From NCBI RefSeq assembly GCF_001641755.2, contig NZ_LRFG02000005.1, positions 124,001 to 188,000 of the forward strand: a stretch of DNA of 64,000 nucleotides, written 5' to 3'. The notes beneath the pieces are model-generated. The model was not told where the DNA came from and did not search any database. It worked only from the letters and a program-made list of their open reading frames with translations. Position numbers and translations under genes: made by a program. Source of the stretch: Microbulbifer flavimaris (GTDB taxonomy: Bacteria > Pseudomonadota > Gammaproteobacteria > Pseudomonadales > Cellvibrionaceae). This document shows, in pieces, positions 9,786 through 18,936 of the stretch (position 1 is the first letter of the stretch; each line of letters starts with the position of its first letter).

Positions 9786-11774
9786 TCAGGGGCAGTTGCC
9801 CAGTTGCCAGGAGGAGCCATCGCTGCTGAACAGGGTGTTGAGGCCCCAGGTGGACCCGGGCATTGGATCGTCACTGCCGTTGGCGAAATAGTCCGGGGAG
9901 AAGTAGTTGCCGGTGCTGTACGCGCGGCCAGCAGTCTTGTGGTAGTAATTGTACGTAGTCTGTTCGACGCACTCGCCGGGCTGACCGCCGTCACCACCGC
10001 TGCCCCCCGTGTCGCCACCCGAATCACCGCCGGAATCGCCACCCGAATCACCGCCGGAATCGCCACCAGAGTCACCGCCGGTAGATGTGCATGCCTGATC
10101 CGGGCCGTAGCAGGTAGCATCGTCGTCCTCCCAGCGGCACTGGCCATTGCCCGCGGCTACCTCATCCAGCCGGAAGGCGTCGGTGCCGTATTCCAGGTAG
10201 CAGTTGGAGTAACCCACGGCGTAGTCGAGCCTGCCGGCGGCGATGTGGGTATCTAGGTCGGCGGTGATCCCGGCATCGACGGTGAAGCTGACCGTGGCGG
10301 TGCTGGAGAGTCCGCCAAGGTCTGTTGCGGTGACGGTGGCAGAACCGCTGCCTCCGGGCAGGTTGCATTGTTCAGCGGTGAACTCGGTACCCATTACTGC
10401 CGCTGGCACCGTTCCGTTGCTGAACGCCACGGACACCTGATCCAGGTTCTGGTTTTCGTCTACCACTGTGCCGGTAACAGTCGCGCACTGCCCTGACGTT
10501 GATGCGCTGATGTTGCTGAGTTCCGGGGCCGTCTCGGGCGGCTCCGGCCCCACGCGTGCGGTGGTGGAGAAGGCCTCGCTCCGGGCTCCCTGATCGTCCG
10601 TGGCCACCACGGTGACCTCATAGAGGTCATCGGCGAGCGCGGGGCTGGTCAGGTTGAAAAATCCACTGCTGTCCACTCCTCCTGTGACGGACGTCGAACC
10701 GGCGTCGCCGGAGAATGAGGCCTGAACTTCAGTGACGCTGCCTTCTGTGTCTTCGGCGTTGCCGCTTACCAGCAGGCGATCACCGCTCGCAGTGACCTGG
10801 ACATGGCTCACGACGGGCGGCTGGTTGCGGTCCACCCGCTGGTTGTTGTCGCGGAAGTAGCGGCCGAGATAGCTGGCGTAGTTGATGCCATTGCCGTTGA
10901 TATAGCCCCCGCTGGCGCCCTCGCCACCGGACCAGGCGTGATCGACGTTGTTGAACCAGAGCATGGAAACGCGACCGTCCTCCCAGAGGGTCTCGTCGGC
11001 GGTGCGGCTGCCCTCACTGACGGTGTTCGTTCCCGGCAGCTGGGCGACTCCGTAGACGCCAGCCATGCCGTTGGCGTTCTGCTCGTTGTAGCAGAGGTTC
11101 ACCGTCGTATCGTCGTAGCCATGGGCAATGGAGGCGATCTGTGTCTCAAAGGCGCCCTTGTAACTGCCGGCATAGGTGTTGCAGCGGCTTGTAACATCCG
11201 CCTGCTCGCAGGGGCCCAGGGCGCCGTTGGAGCTGGTGCCGATGCTGGGGCCGGCGCTGATGCCCATGCCGGCAAATACATCCGGAGCCAGGCAGGCGGT
11301 GGTGTTGGCAAAGGCTGCGCCGGAAGAGAGGCCGGCGATGTAGACCTGGTCTGGGTCAATATCGCGGGCGTTGTCTACTGATAGGTCGTTGGCCAGCTGA
11401 ATCAGGTTTTTGTAGTCGCCGGCGCTGCGGGACTTGGTCCCCTCCCAGTAGGACCAGCAGCTGAAGCCTGCCTTGTTCATGGCATCGGGTACGGCTACCA
11501 CCATGCCGTACTCTTCAGCGGCGACCTCCAGGTTGGCGGTCAGGTAGTTGTTGATCGGCTGGGAGCAGCCGTGCAGCACGATCAGCAGGGCTTTGCCGTC
11601 GCCGATTTCGGATCGGCTGTCGGGGGTGTAGATATTGACGTTATTGAAGCCGCCGACAGCGACATTTTGCTGCCAGCTGCCGGCGTGGGCGCCGGCGGCA
11701 CAAGTGAGGGCTACAGCAGTAGCAAGACCGCGGAACGAGCCGCGGCAGGGGCTGGGGATCATCATCGCATTCAC
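9786..11774 (-). CDS. Extracellular poly(3-hydroxybutyrate) depolymerase, multidomain
   Basis: 662 residues. A signal peptide ending near AHAG (residue 32) is followed by a catalytic alpha/beta-hydrolase domain to about residue 315. It has the lipase box GLSSG (nucleophile about Ser150), oxyanion-side LHGCSQ, and the late His motif NNVDHAWSGG. Two Ig/fibronectin-like modules follow (about 320-410 and 415-500), then a module with HIAAGRLDYAVG. A (GGDS)n linker leads to a C-terminal module with a related core (HKTAGRAYS). Known enzymes of this family hydrolyse extracellular PHB granules and use such modules to bind the polymer. Several ATGs sit close together at the start, and the first is used here. 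Confidence 0.88.
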   Translation of the reverse strand: MNAMMIPSPCRGSFRGLATAVALTCAAGAHAGSWQQNVAVGGFNNVNIYTPDSRSEIGDGKALLIVLHGCSQPINNYLTANLEVAAEEYGMVVAVPDAMNKAGFSCWSYWEGTKSRSAGDYKNLIQLANDLSVDNARDIDPDQVYIAGLSSGAAFANTTACLAPDVFAGMGISAGPSIGTSSNGALGPCEQADVTSRCNTYAGSYKGAFETQIASIAHGYDDTTVNLCYNEQNANGMAGVYGVAQLPGTNTVSEGSRTADETLWEDGRVSMLWFNNVDHAWSGGEGASGGYINGNGINYASYLGRYFRDNNQRVDRNQPPVVSHVQVTASGDRLLVSGNAEDTEGSVTEVQASFSGDAGSTSVTGGVDSSGFFNLTSPALADDLYEVTVVATDDQGARSEAFSTTARVGPEPPETAPELSNISASTSGQCATVTGTVVDENQNLDQVSVAFSNGTVPAAVMGTEFTAEQCNLPGGSGSATVTATDLGGLSSTATVSFTVDAGITADLDTHIAAGRLDYAVGYSNCYLEYGTDAFRLDEVAAGNGQCRWEDDDATCYGPDQACTSTGGDSGGDSGGDSGGDSGGDSGGDTGGSGGDGGQPGECVEQTTYNYYHKTAGRAYSTGNYFSPDYFANGSDDPMPGSTWGLNTLFSSDGSSWQLGNCP
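10011..10080 (-). repeat. 24-bp coding repeats for the Gly-Gly-Asp-Ser linker
   Basis: The depolymerase linker is encoded by alternating 12-base units that form 24-bp near-identical repeats (GAATCACCGCCGGAATCGCC on the plus strand). It separates two C-terminal modules. Such repeats can change in number by slippage. Confidence 0.85.
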
Positions 11775-11943
11775 CGTTATTGTTATCGGATTGGTGTTCG
11801 GTCTGTCGCCGAATGACTACACCGATCAGCGTAGGAGCGCCCGGTGCGGGCGGGAATGCGACCTTGGTTGTACCTTGGCGGTGAACTCGTAGGACGTTGC
11901 GCCAGCTTGCGAAGTGCGTCACGCAAGCTTTGCGCTGTGGGGC

Positions 11944-12636
11944 TTATCCGTTGTTTTCTGCGCCGTCCTCTTCTGTGGCGGGGGAGGCCTGGACTGGCAG
12001 CGGCCATCCACCCAGGGCGCGCCAGCGGTTGACGATCAGGCAGAACAGCTCGGCGGTTTTGTCCGCGTCGTACTCCGCCGAATGTGCACTGCTGTTATCA
12101 AATTCGATGCCGGCGACCTGGCAGGCCTTGGCCAGCACGGTCTGCCCATAGGCCAGTCCGGCCAGGGTGGCAGTGTCGAAGCAGGAGAACGGGTGGAAGG
12201 GGTTGCGCTTGATGCCGCAGCGATCAACAGCGGCGTTGACGAAGCCGAGGTCGAAGTGGGCGTTGTGGGCTACCAGCACAGCGCGAGTACAGCTGTGCTT
12301 CTTTACCGCCGTACGGATCTTGCGGAACAGCTCGGGCAGGGCAATCTCCTCTGGCCAGGCCTCCCGGTCAGGGGATTCCAGGTCGATGCCGATAAAGTCG
12401 AGCGCAGACTGCTCGACATTGGCCCCTTCGAAGGGCTCGATATGAAAGCTGTGGGTCTCCGCAGGGAAGATCACGCCGTCTTCATCCATATCGAGGATGA
12501 CGGCAGAAATTTCCAGCAGGGCGTCGGTGCGCGCGTTGAAACCACCGCTTTCCAGATCCACCACTACGGGCAGGAATCCGCGAAATCGCTGGGCCAGAAG
12601 GCTTTTCGGTCCGGTGGGGTCTTCGGCGGGGGTCAC
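11944..12636 (-). CDS. rnt: Ribonuclease T
   Basis: DEDDh exonuclease that trims the 3' ends of tRNA and other stable RNAs. The catalytic set is visible: DLE in [20 protein letters not shown], Asp in [10 protein letters not shown], and His/Asp in [15 protein letters not shown]. From a GTG at 12636, with AAGGA six bases upstream, the protein is 230 residues, close to E. coli RNase T (215). The open frame continues upstream to 12777, but that extension runs through a long inverted repeat and looks non-coding. It lies downstream of pyrC in the same direction, as in Pseudomonas. Confidence 0.92.
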   Translation of the reverse strand: MTPAEDPTGPKSLLAQRFRGFLPVVVDLESGGFNARTDALLEISAVILDMDEDGVIFPAETHSFHIEPFEGANVEQSALDFIGIDLESPDREAWPEEIALPELFRKIRTAVKKHSCTRAVLVAHNAHFDLGFVNAAVDRCGIKRNPFHPFSCFDTATLAGLAYGQTVLAKACQVAGIEFDNSSAHSAEYDADKTAELFCLIVNRWRALGGWPLPVQASPATEEDGAENNG

Positions 12637-12680
12637 TTGGGGTCCTTGGTCGTCTGGATTTTCAGCAGTGTTCGGTGGCG

Positions 12681-12788
12681 CCCCGGCCAGGGTGGGCTCT
12701 CCCGTGACACGCCGTAAATACATCCCTGTAGGCTTTTCGGCGAGGTCCCTCTCGCCGAAAGTCACACGAGAGCCCACCCTGGCCGGGG
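12681..12788. repeat. Nested inverted repeat between pyrC and rnt (REP/MITE-like)
   Basis: Arms of 27 bases at 12681-12707 and 12762-12788 match at 25 positions and start CCCCGGCCAGGGTGGGCTCT. Inside is a second stem TTTCGGCGAG / CTCGCCGAAA (12735-12744, 12751-12760) and the motif GTAAATACATCCCTGTAGGC. I recall that motif from dispersed gammaproteobacterial repeats, but this is memory and not a search. It lies 31 bases after the pyrC stop. Confidence 0.8.
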
Positions 12789-12819
12789 CTTCGCATTTCG
12801 GTACGTCAATCCTGGCGGA

Positions 12820-13848
12820 TCATACCAGTCGCCAGTTCAGGGTTTCACCCGCGGCCAGGGGAATCAGTCTCTCTTCACCCATGGTGAGGCTCTCTGGCAG
12901 GCGCCAGGGCTCACGTTTCAGGGTGATGGTGCCCTCGTTGCGGGGCAGGCCATAGAAGTCGGGGCCGAATTCGCTGGCAAAGGCCTCGAGCTTGTCCAGC
13001 TTGCCGGCACGCTCGAATACCTCGGCGTAGAGCTCGATGGCGCTGTAGGCGGTGTAGCAGCCGGCACAGCCACAGGCAGTCTCTTTCTTGTCCTGGGCGT
13101 GGGGTGCAGAGTCGGTGCCGAGGAAGAACTTCGGGTTGCCGCTGGTAGCCGCCTCGATCAGCGCGGACTGGTGATAGCCGCGCTTCAGGATGGGCAGGCA
13201 GTAATAGTGGGGGCGGATACCGCCCACCAGCATATGGTTGCGGTTGTACAGCAGGTGGTGCGCGGTGATGGTGGCGCCAACGCCCTCGCGGGCATTCTGC
13301 ACGAATTCTGCCGCATGGGCGGTGGTGATGTGTTCGAGCACCACCTTCAGGGTCGGGAAATCATCCACCACCCGGGACAGGATTTTCTCGATGAACACCT
13401 GCTCGCGGTCGAAGATGTCGATATCCTCCGTGGTGACTTCGCCGTGGAGTAGCAGCTTCATGCCGCACTCCTGCATGGCCTCGAGGGCGGGGTAGATGTT
13501 GGCGATATCGGTGACGCCGGAGTCAGAATTGGTGGTCGCGCCGGCCGGATAGAGTTTGGCGGCCACTACGCCGGCTTTGTGGGCCAGGCGCACGGTTTCG
13601 GCATCGGTGCGGTCGGTGAGGTAGATCACCATCAGGGGTTCAAACGGATTGCCCTCGGGGATCTGCTCGCGGATGCGCAGCTGGTAAAAGAGCGCATCTT
13701 CGGCATCGACCACCGGCGGTACCAGGTTCGGCATCACGATAGCGCGGCGAAACTGCCTTGCTGCGTCGCCGACGGTGCGCTCGAGGGCGGTGCCGTCGCG
13801 CAGGTGGATATGCCAGTCATCGGGGGCGCGCAGGGTGATTTGCTCCAT
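12820..13848 (-). CDS. pyrC: Dihydroorotase (type II)
   Basis: 342 residues. PyrC closes carbamoyl-aspartate to dihydroorotate in pyrimidine synthesis. The metal ligand motif WHIHLRDG is at the N-terminus. The lysine expected to be carbamylated is in [16 protein letters not shown], and [14 protein letters not shown] and [10 protein letters not shown] complete the active site. The gene is divergent from argG. Its mRNA would run into the nested inverted repeat before rnt, which could separate the two messages. Confidence 0.96.
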   Translation of the reverse strand: MEQITLRAPDDWHIHLRDGTALERTVGDAARQFRRAIVMPNLVPPVVDAEDALFYQLRIREQIPEGNPFEPLMVIYLTDRTDAETVRLAHKAGVVAAKLYPAGATTNSDSGVTDIANIYPALEAMQECGMKLLLHGEVTTEDIDIFDREQVFIEKILSRVVDDFPTLKVVLEHITTAHAAEFVQNAREGVGATITAHHLLYNRNHMLVGGIRPHYYCLPILKRGYHQSALIEAATSGNPKFFLGTDSAPHAQDKKETACGCAGCYTAYSAIELYAEVFERAGKLDKLEAFASEFGPDFYGLPRNEGTITLKREPWRLPESLTMGEERLIPLAAGETLNWRLV

Positions 13849-14152
13849 GGTCTTTTCCGCAACTCTGAATATGAATAGGGGGCCGGTTGATTGGGGCGCA
13901 GATGCTAACCGAACATTACTGAAAATGCGACGCGAGATCGTTTAAAAAGTAACCGGTTCTGGCGCGAGACCAGTTGGCGCTAGTCGTTCGCCATTTGAAG
14001 CGCTACAATCGCGCCCCGAAAAAGGCAGCGCAACTGCCATAACTGGGCACACTTCCAACAATAACTCCCCCAGCAGAAGACTTCTATTCATGGTTACCGG
14101 TGGGTTCTCGCCGGGGCTTTGCGGCGGCGGTAGATCCCGGTAGAGGGTAATA
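13849..14152. promoter_or_regulatory. Divergent pyrC/argG promoter region
   Basis: This 304-base gap holds no gene. A TACAAT at 14004-14009 is a candidate -10 for argG, but no good -35 stands at the right distance. I could not identify an arginine- or pyrimidine-regulatory site with confidence. Confidence 0.4.
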
Positions 14153-15373
14153 ATGAGCGATATCAATAAAGTGGTACTGGCGTATTCCGGCGGACTCGAT
14201 ACCTCCGTCATCGTGCGCTGGCTGCAGGATACTTACGGATGCGAGGTGGTGACCTTCACCGCTGATATCGGCCAGGGGGAAGAGGTCGAACCGGCGCGTG
14301 CCAAGGCTGAAGCGCTGGGGGTCAAGGAAATCTATATCGATGACCTGCGCGAGGAGTTCGTGCGGGATTTCGTGTTTCCCATGTTCCGCGCCAATACCAT
14401 CTATGAGGGCGAGTACCTCCTCGGTACCTCCATCGCCCGCCCGCTCATTGCCAAGCGCCTGATCGAGATTGCCAACGAGACCGGGGCTGACGCCATTTCC
14501 CACGGTGCCACCGGCAAGGGTAACGACCAGGTGCGTTTCGAGCTGGGTGCCTATGCACTGAAACCTGGCATCCAGGTAATTGCACCCTGGCGCGAGTGGG
14601 ACCTGAACTCCCGCGAGAAGCTGATGCAGTACTGCGAGCAGCACGAGATTCCCGTGGACTTCTCTTCCAGCAAGAAGAAATCCCCGTACTCCATGGACGC
14701 CAACCTGCTGCATATCTCCTATGAGGGCGGCACTCTGGAAGAGCCGTGGGCGGAAGCCGAAGAGGATATGTGGCGCTGGAGCGTCAGTCCGGAGGCTGCC
14801 CCCGACAAGCCGGCTTACATCACCCTGACCTTTGAGCAGGGCGATCCGGTGGCGATTGACGGTGAGCGGATGTCCCCGGCGACTCTGCTGGAGAAGCTCA
14901 ACAAGCTCGGCGGTGCCAATGGTATCGGTCGCCTGGACATCGTTGAGAACCGCTACGTGGGCATGAAGTCCCGCGGCTGTTACGAGACGCCCGGCGGCAC
15001 CATCCTGCTGAGGGCGCACCGTGCTATCGAGTCCATCACCCTGGACCGTGAAGTGGCACACCTGAAAGACGAGCTGATGCCGCGCTATGCCCAGCTGATT
15101 TACAACGGCTACTGGTGGTCACCGGAGCGCCGCATGCTGCAGGCTGCCATCGATGATTCCCAGTCAGTGGTAAACGGTGAGGTGCGCCTGAAGCTGTACA
15201 AGGGCAGCGTGACCGCAGTGGGTCGCCGTTCCGCGGACAGCCTGTTCGACGAGCGCATCGCCACCTTCGAGGACGATGCCGGTGCCTACGACCAGAAAGA
15301 CGCCGAGGGCTTCATCAAGTTGAATGCCCTGCGTCTGCGGATTGCTGCAGGCAAGGGCAGGGAATTGACCTAG
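14153..15373 (+). CDS. argG: Argininosuccinate synthase
   Basis: 406 residues. ArgG joins citrulline and aspartate with ATP to make argininosuccinate, the penultimate arginine step. The PP-loop [11 protein letters not shown] lies at residues 10-20. [32 protein letters not shown] and [16 protein letters not shown] are family signatures. It is divergent from pyrC, which also uses carbamoyl-phosphate-derived chemistry. The arrangement is shared with Pseudomonas. Confidence 0.97.
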   Translation: MSDINKVVLAYSGGLDTSVIVRWLQDTYGCEVVTFTADIGQGEEVEPARAKAEALGVKEIYIDDLREEFVRDFVFPMFRANTIYEGEYLLGTSIARPLIAKRLIEIANETGADAISHGATGKGNDQVRFELGAYALKPGIQVIAPWREWDLNSREKLMQYCEQHEIPVDFSSSKKKSPYSMDANLLHISYEGGTLEEPWAEAEEDMWRWSVSPEAAPDKPAYITLTFEQGDPVAIDGERMSPATLLEKLNKLGGANGIGRLDIVENRYVGMKSRGCYETPGGTILLRAHRAIESITLDREVAHLKDELMPRYAQLIYNGYWWSPERRMLQAAIDDSQSVVNGEVRLKLYKGSVTAVGRRSADSLFDERIATFEDDAGAYDQKDAEGFIKLNALRLRIAAGKGRELT

Positions 15374-15519
15374 ATCAGTTTTGGCGGGCGAATGATGCGT
15401 TTAAATCCTCGTCTGCCGCTTGGCTGCGTCTACTTTGAAGGGATGTAGCCGAAATCAGGATGGCGGGCCCCCGCTCGTTTGCTGGATACGAATCTCAAAA
15501 AAGCAACGGAAGTAATACA

Positions 15520-16974
15520 ATGACGACAACCGTGGCAAAGACCGGCCCCGTGCCGGACTATGACTACAAAATCGTGCGCCAGTTCACCGTCATGTCGGTG
15601 GTATGGGGCGTTTTCGGCATGGCGATGGGGGTATTGATTGCCGCCCAGCTGGCGTGGCCACAGCTGAACGACTTCTTCCAACCGTTCAGCCACTTTGGCC
15701 GCCTGCGCCCGCTGCACACCAACGCGGTGATCTTCGCCTTTGGCGGTAGCGTGCTGTTTGCCACTTCCTACTATGTGGTGCAGCGTACCTGTCAGACCCG
15801 CCTCTGGGGTGGCTGGTTGATCCCCTTCACCTTCTGGGGCTGGCAGCTGGTGATTATCCTCGCTGCCATCACCCTGCCCATGGGCCTGACTTCCTCCAAG
15901 GAATACGCGGAACTGGAGTGGCCGATCGACATCCTGATCGCGCTGATCTGGGTGGCCTATGCCATGGTGTTCTTCGGCACCATCGCCAAGCGTCGCACCT
16001 CCCACATCTATGTGGCCAACTGGTTTTTCGGCGCCTACATCATCACCATTGCCTGTCTGCACATCGTCAATAACCTGGCGGTACCGGCCTCGGCGTGGAA
16101 GTCCTATTCCTACTTTGCCGGCACTGCTGACGCGATGATCCAGTGGTGGTACGGCCACAACGCGGTGGGCTTCTTCCTGACTGCGGCCTTCCTCGGCATC
16201 ATGTACTACTTCGTGCCCAAGCAGGCTGGACGCCCGGTATATTCCTACCAGCTGTCCATCGTGCATTTCTGGGCGCTGATCTCCATTTACGTCTGGGCCG
16301 GTGGTCACCACCTGCATTACTCCGCGCTGCCGGACTGGACCCAGAGCCTGGCGATGATCATGTCCGTGATTCTGCTGGCCCCCTCCTGGGGTGGCATGAT
16401 CAACGGCATCATGACCCTGTCCGGCGCCTGGCACAAACTGCGCACCGACCCCACCCTGCGTTTCCTGGTGGTATCCCTGTCCTTCTACGGCATGTCCACC
16501 TTTGAAGGCCCGATGATGTCCATCAAGACGGTGAACGCACTGTCCCACAACACCGACTGGACCGTGGGCCACGTGCACTCCGGCGCCCTGGGCTGGGTAG
16601 CGATGATTTCCATTGGCGCCCTGTATCACCTGGTACCGATCCTGTGGCATCGCAAGCAGATGTACAGCGTCAAATTGATCAACGCCCACTTCTGGTTGGC
16701 GACCGTGGGCACCGTTCTGTACATCGCCGCCATGTGGGTGAACGGTATTACCCAGGGCCTGATGTGGCGTGCTTTCAACGCCGACGGCACCCTGACATAC
16801 AGCTTCGTTGAGAGTGTTGTTGCGAGCTACCCGGGCTACTACGTCCGCTTTATCGGCGGCGCGCTGTTCGTGCTGGGTATGTTGCTGATGGCGTACAACG
16901 TCTTCCGCACCATCACCGATAAGGAAAACGCCAAGCAGCAGGACAACACTGTTCCGCTGGCGCAGACGGCATAG
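15520..16974 (+). CDS. ccoN: cbb3-type cytochrome c oxidase subunit I
   Basis: 484 residues with about 12 membrane helices. CcoN holds the low-spin haem b and the haem b3-CuB oxygen-reduction site. The conserved histidines are seen in [39 protein letters not shown] and [15 protein letters not shown] chose the ATG at 15520 ([21 protein letters not shown]), with GGAAG upstream. An upstream in-frame ATG at 15460 adds 20 polar residues not expected in the family. It opens the operon ccoNOQP-ccoGHIS. Confidence 0.97.
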   Translation: MTTTVAKTGPVPDYDYKIVRQFTVMSVVWGVFGMAMGVLIAAQLAWPQLNDFFQPFSHFGRLRPLHTNAVIFAFGGSVLFATSYYVVQRTCQTRLWGGWLIPFTFWGWQLVIILAAITLPMGLTSSKEYAELEWPIDILIALIWVAYAMVFFGTIAKRRTSHIYVANWFFGAYIITIACLHIVNNLAVPASAWKSYSYFAGTADAMIQWWYGHNAVGFFLTAAFLGIMYYFVPKQAGRPVYSYQLSIVHFWALISIYVWAGGHHLHYSALPDWTQSLAMIMSVILLAPSWGGMINGIMTLSGAWHKLRTDPTLRFLVVSLSFYGMSTFEGPMMSIKTVNALSHNTDWTVGHVHSGALGWVAMISIGALYHLVPILWHRKQMYSVKLINAHFWLATVGTVLYIAAMWVNGITQGLMWRAFNADGTLTYSFVESVVASYPGYYVRFIGGALFVLGMLLMAYNVFRTITDKENAKQQDNTVPLAQTA

Positions 16975-16985
16975 GAGTTCAGATC

Positions 16986-17603
16986 GTGAAGAATCATGAC
17001 ATCGTAGAAAAAAATATCGGTCTGATGATCGTCCTGATCTGCGTGGCCATCAGCTTTGGTGCGCTGGTAGAGATCGTGCCCCAGTTCTTTATCAAGGCCA
17101 ACAAGGAGCCGATCGAGGGCCTGAAGCCCTGGCCGGCGGTTGTGCTGGAAGGTCGCGACATCTATATCCGTGAAGGCTGTCACGTCTGTCATACCCAGAT
17201 GGTGCGCCCGCTGCGTGCCGAGGTGGAGCGTTACGGCCATTACTCCATGTCCCAGGAGCACGTGTACGAGCATCCGTTCCTGTGGGGCTCCAAGCGTACC
17301 GGTCCTGACCTGGCCCGCGTCGGTGGCCGTTACTCCGACGAGTGGCACCGCGCCCACCTGTACAACCCGCGCAATGTAGTGCCGGAATCCAACATGCCGG
17401 CATTCCCGTGGCTGTTCGATAACGTCGTCACCGGTGAGCACACCGCCAACAAGATGCGCGCCTTGCGCCTGGCTGGTGTCCCTTACACTGATGAGGATAT
17501 CGCCACCGCGAGCGAGCCTTTCGTGGGCGGTAATGTGAAAGAAATCGATGCGCTGGTTGCCTACTTGCAGCAGCTGGGTGTACTGGTACAGCAGAAACGC
17601 TAA
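16986..17603 (+). CDS. ccoO: cbb3-type cytochrome c oxidase subunit II (mono-haem)
   Basis: 205 residues. One N-terminal membrane anchor (about residues 10-30) is followed by a periplasmic cytochrome c domain with the haem site [12 protein letters not shown]. The distal Met ligand is probably in [11 protein letters not shown]. CcoO carries electrons between CcoP and CcoN. It starts with GTG, preceded by GGAG at 8 bases, 11 bases after ccoN. Confidence 0.96.
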   Translation: MKNHDIVEKNIGLMIVLICVAISFGALVEIVPQFFIKANKEPIEGLKPWPAVVLEGRDIYIREGCHVCHTQMVRPLRAEVERYGHYSMSQEHVYEHPFLWGSKRTGPDLARVGGRYSDEWHRAHLYNPRNVVPESNMPAFPWLFDNVVTGEHTANKMRALRLAGVPYTDEDIATASEPFVGGNVKEIDALVAYLQQLGVLVQQKR

Positions 17604-17616
17604 GGGGTAATTGCTC

Positions 17617-17883
17617 TTGAGTATCGACATATTGCGTCAGATCGCGGTCGTCCTCGGTTCGATCGCGTTCCTCGCGGTCTGCTGGTGGGCCTTCTCCCCG
17701 AAGCGCAAGAAGCGTTTTGAGGAGGATGCCAAGCTGCCGTTCGCAGACGAAGAGCAATCCATTCGCTCGGCCTATGAAGCCGACAAGAACAAAACTGATG
17801 AAGACTCGGCGGTAGAGAGTGGGCAAAGTGATGGCCCCGAAGAGACTTCCGCGGAGCACAAGAAGGGGCAGGACGAAAAATGA
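17617..17883 (+). CDS. ccoQ: cbb3-type cytochrome c oxidase subunit CcoQ
   Basis: 88 residues with a single N-terminal helix (about 5-24) containing VCWWAFSPKRKKRFEEDAKLPF, a typical CcoQ pattern, and then a long acidic tail. The tail is longer than in most CcoQ proteins. CcoQ stabilises the CcoNOP complex. The start is TTG with AAGGGGT 8 bases upstream. An upstream TTG (17611) would leave only 2 bases of spacing. Confidence 0.9.
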   Translation: MSIDILRQIAVVLGSIAFLAVCWWAFSPKRKKRFEEDAKLPFADEEQSIRSAYEADKNKTDEDSAVESGQSDGPEETSAEHKKGQDEK

Positions 17884-18788
17884 CTACTTTCTGGAGTCTG
17901 TGGGTAATCGTGCTCACGCTCGCCAACCTGGCACTGGTTTGCTGGGTTCTGTTTGCCAATCGCAAGGTGGCAGTGGACGACCAGAGTGAACCTGGTAACC
18001 AGACCACTGGCCATGTCTACGATGGCATCGAAGAGTACGACAACCCTCTGCCGCGCTGGTGGTTTTTGCTGTTCGTTGGCTCTCTGATATTCAGTGCCAT
18101 CTACCTGGTAATCTATCCGGGCATGGGTAACTTCAAGGGGGTCAGTGGCTGGACTTCTGTCGGTGAGCTGGAAAACGACCAGCAGAAAGCGATGGAGAAG
18201 TTCGATGAGACATTCGGCAAATTCGCCGAGATGCCCGTTGAAGAGATCGCCCAGAGCCCGCAAGCCCTGAAGATGGGTGCCCGTATCTTTGCCAACAACT
18301 GCGCGGTCTGCCACGGTGCTGACGGTGGCGGAAACTACGGCTTCCCCAACCTGACTGACAGCGCCTGGCTTTACGGTGGCAGCCCGGAGAAAATCCTGGA
18401 AACCCTGTACAAAGGGCGTCAGGGCCTGATGCCGCCGCAGGGCCCGATCATCGGTGAGGAGGGCGTCCGCAACACCGCCGAGTACGTGCTGGCCCTGAAC
18501 GGCCTGGAGCACAACGCCGAAATGGCGGCTGAGGGCAAGAAGGTATTCGGTCAGGTGTGCATGGCCTGTCACGGTATGGACGCCAAGGGCAATCAGGCCC
18601 TGGGCGCACCGAACCTGACCGATAACATCTGGCTTTATGGCAGCAGCCGCGAGCAGATCCAGCACACCATCCGCGGTGGCCGCAGCAACATGATGCCGGC
18701 CCAGGACGACAAGCTGCGCGATGACAAGATCCGCCTGGTGGCTGCATACGTTTACAGCCTGTCACGCCAGGAAGAAGTGGAGCAGTGA
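17880..18788 (+). CDS. ccoP: cbb3-type cytochrome c oxidase subunit III (di-haem)
   Basis: 302 residues. An N-terminal CcoP domain with two helices (YDGIEEYDNPLPRWWFLLF marks the second) is followed by two cytochrome c domains with haem sites CAVCH (about residue 141) and CMACH (about 226). Candidate axial Met ligands are GLMPPQ and NMMPAQ. CcoP accepts electrons from soluble c-type cytochromes. Its ATG overlaps the ccoQ stop by 4 bases (ATGA). Confidence 0.97.
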   Translation: MTTFWSLWVIVLTLANLALVCWVLFANRKVAVDDQSEPGNQTTGHVYDGIEEYDNPLPRWWFLLFVGSLIFSAIYLVIYPGMGNFKGVSGWTSVGELENDQQKAMEKFDETFGKFAEMPVEEIAQSPQALKMGARIFANNCAVCHGADGGGNYGFPNLTDSAWLYGGSPEKILETLYKGRQGLMPPQGPIIGEEGVRNTAEYVLALNGLEHNAEMAAEGKKVFGQVCMACHGMDAKGNQALGAPNLTDNIWLYGSSREQIQHTIRGGRSNMMPAQDDKLRDDKIRLVAAYVYSLSRQEEVEQ

Positions 18789-18811
18789 TCTCTCGCTGAG
18801 CCAGGAAAAGC

Positions 18812-18831
18812 GGCCCCGCTCTGGCGGGGCC
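18812..18831 (+). terminator. GC-rich hairpin after ccoP
   Basis: GGCCCCGC pairs with GCGGGGCC around a TCTG loop, 24 bases after ccoP. There is no T-run after it, so it more likely stabilises or attenuates the ccoNOQP message than ends it. The gene order suggests partial read-through into ccoG. Confidence 0.5.
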
Positions 18832-18936
18832 AGACAAGGAAGCGGGCGCGCAGGGACGAAAAACAAAAGCCTCATTGTTTGCCAGACGAAGAGTGCTCCC
18901 CTGCACCCAGGGCCCGGAGCATAAGTGAGGTTTCTC

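Noticed and set aside
10011..10080. Regular 24-base repeats as a CRISPR-like array
   Set aside because: They are in frame within the depolymerase and encode a Gly-Gly-Asp-Ser linker.
12637..12777. N-terminal extension of RNase T
   Set aside because: The extra codons lie in a nested inverted repeat and make the protein longer than the family. A GTG with a ribosome site at 12636 is better.
15374..15519. Anr/Fnr box upstream of ccoN
   Set aside because: I searched for TTGAT-N4-ATCAA and found no acceptable match, although such control is common for cbb3 operons.
15430..16689. Long minus-strand frame opposite ccoN
   Set aside because: Antisense shadow. ccoN carries all family motifs on the plus strand.
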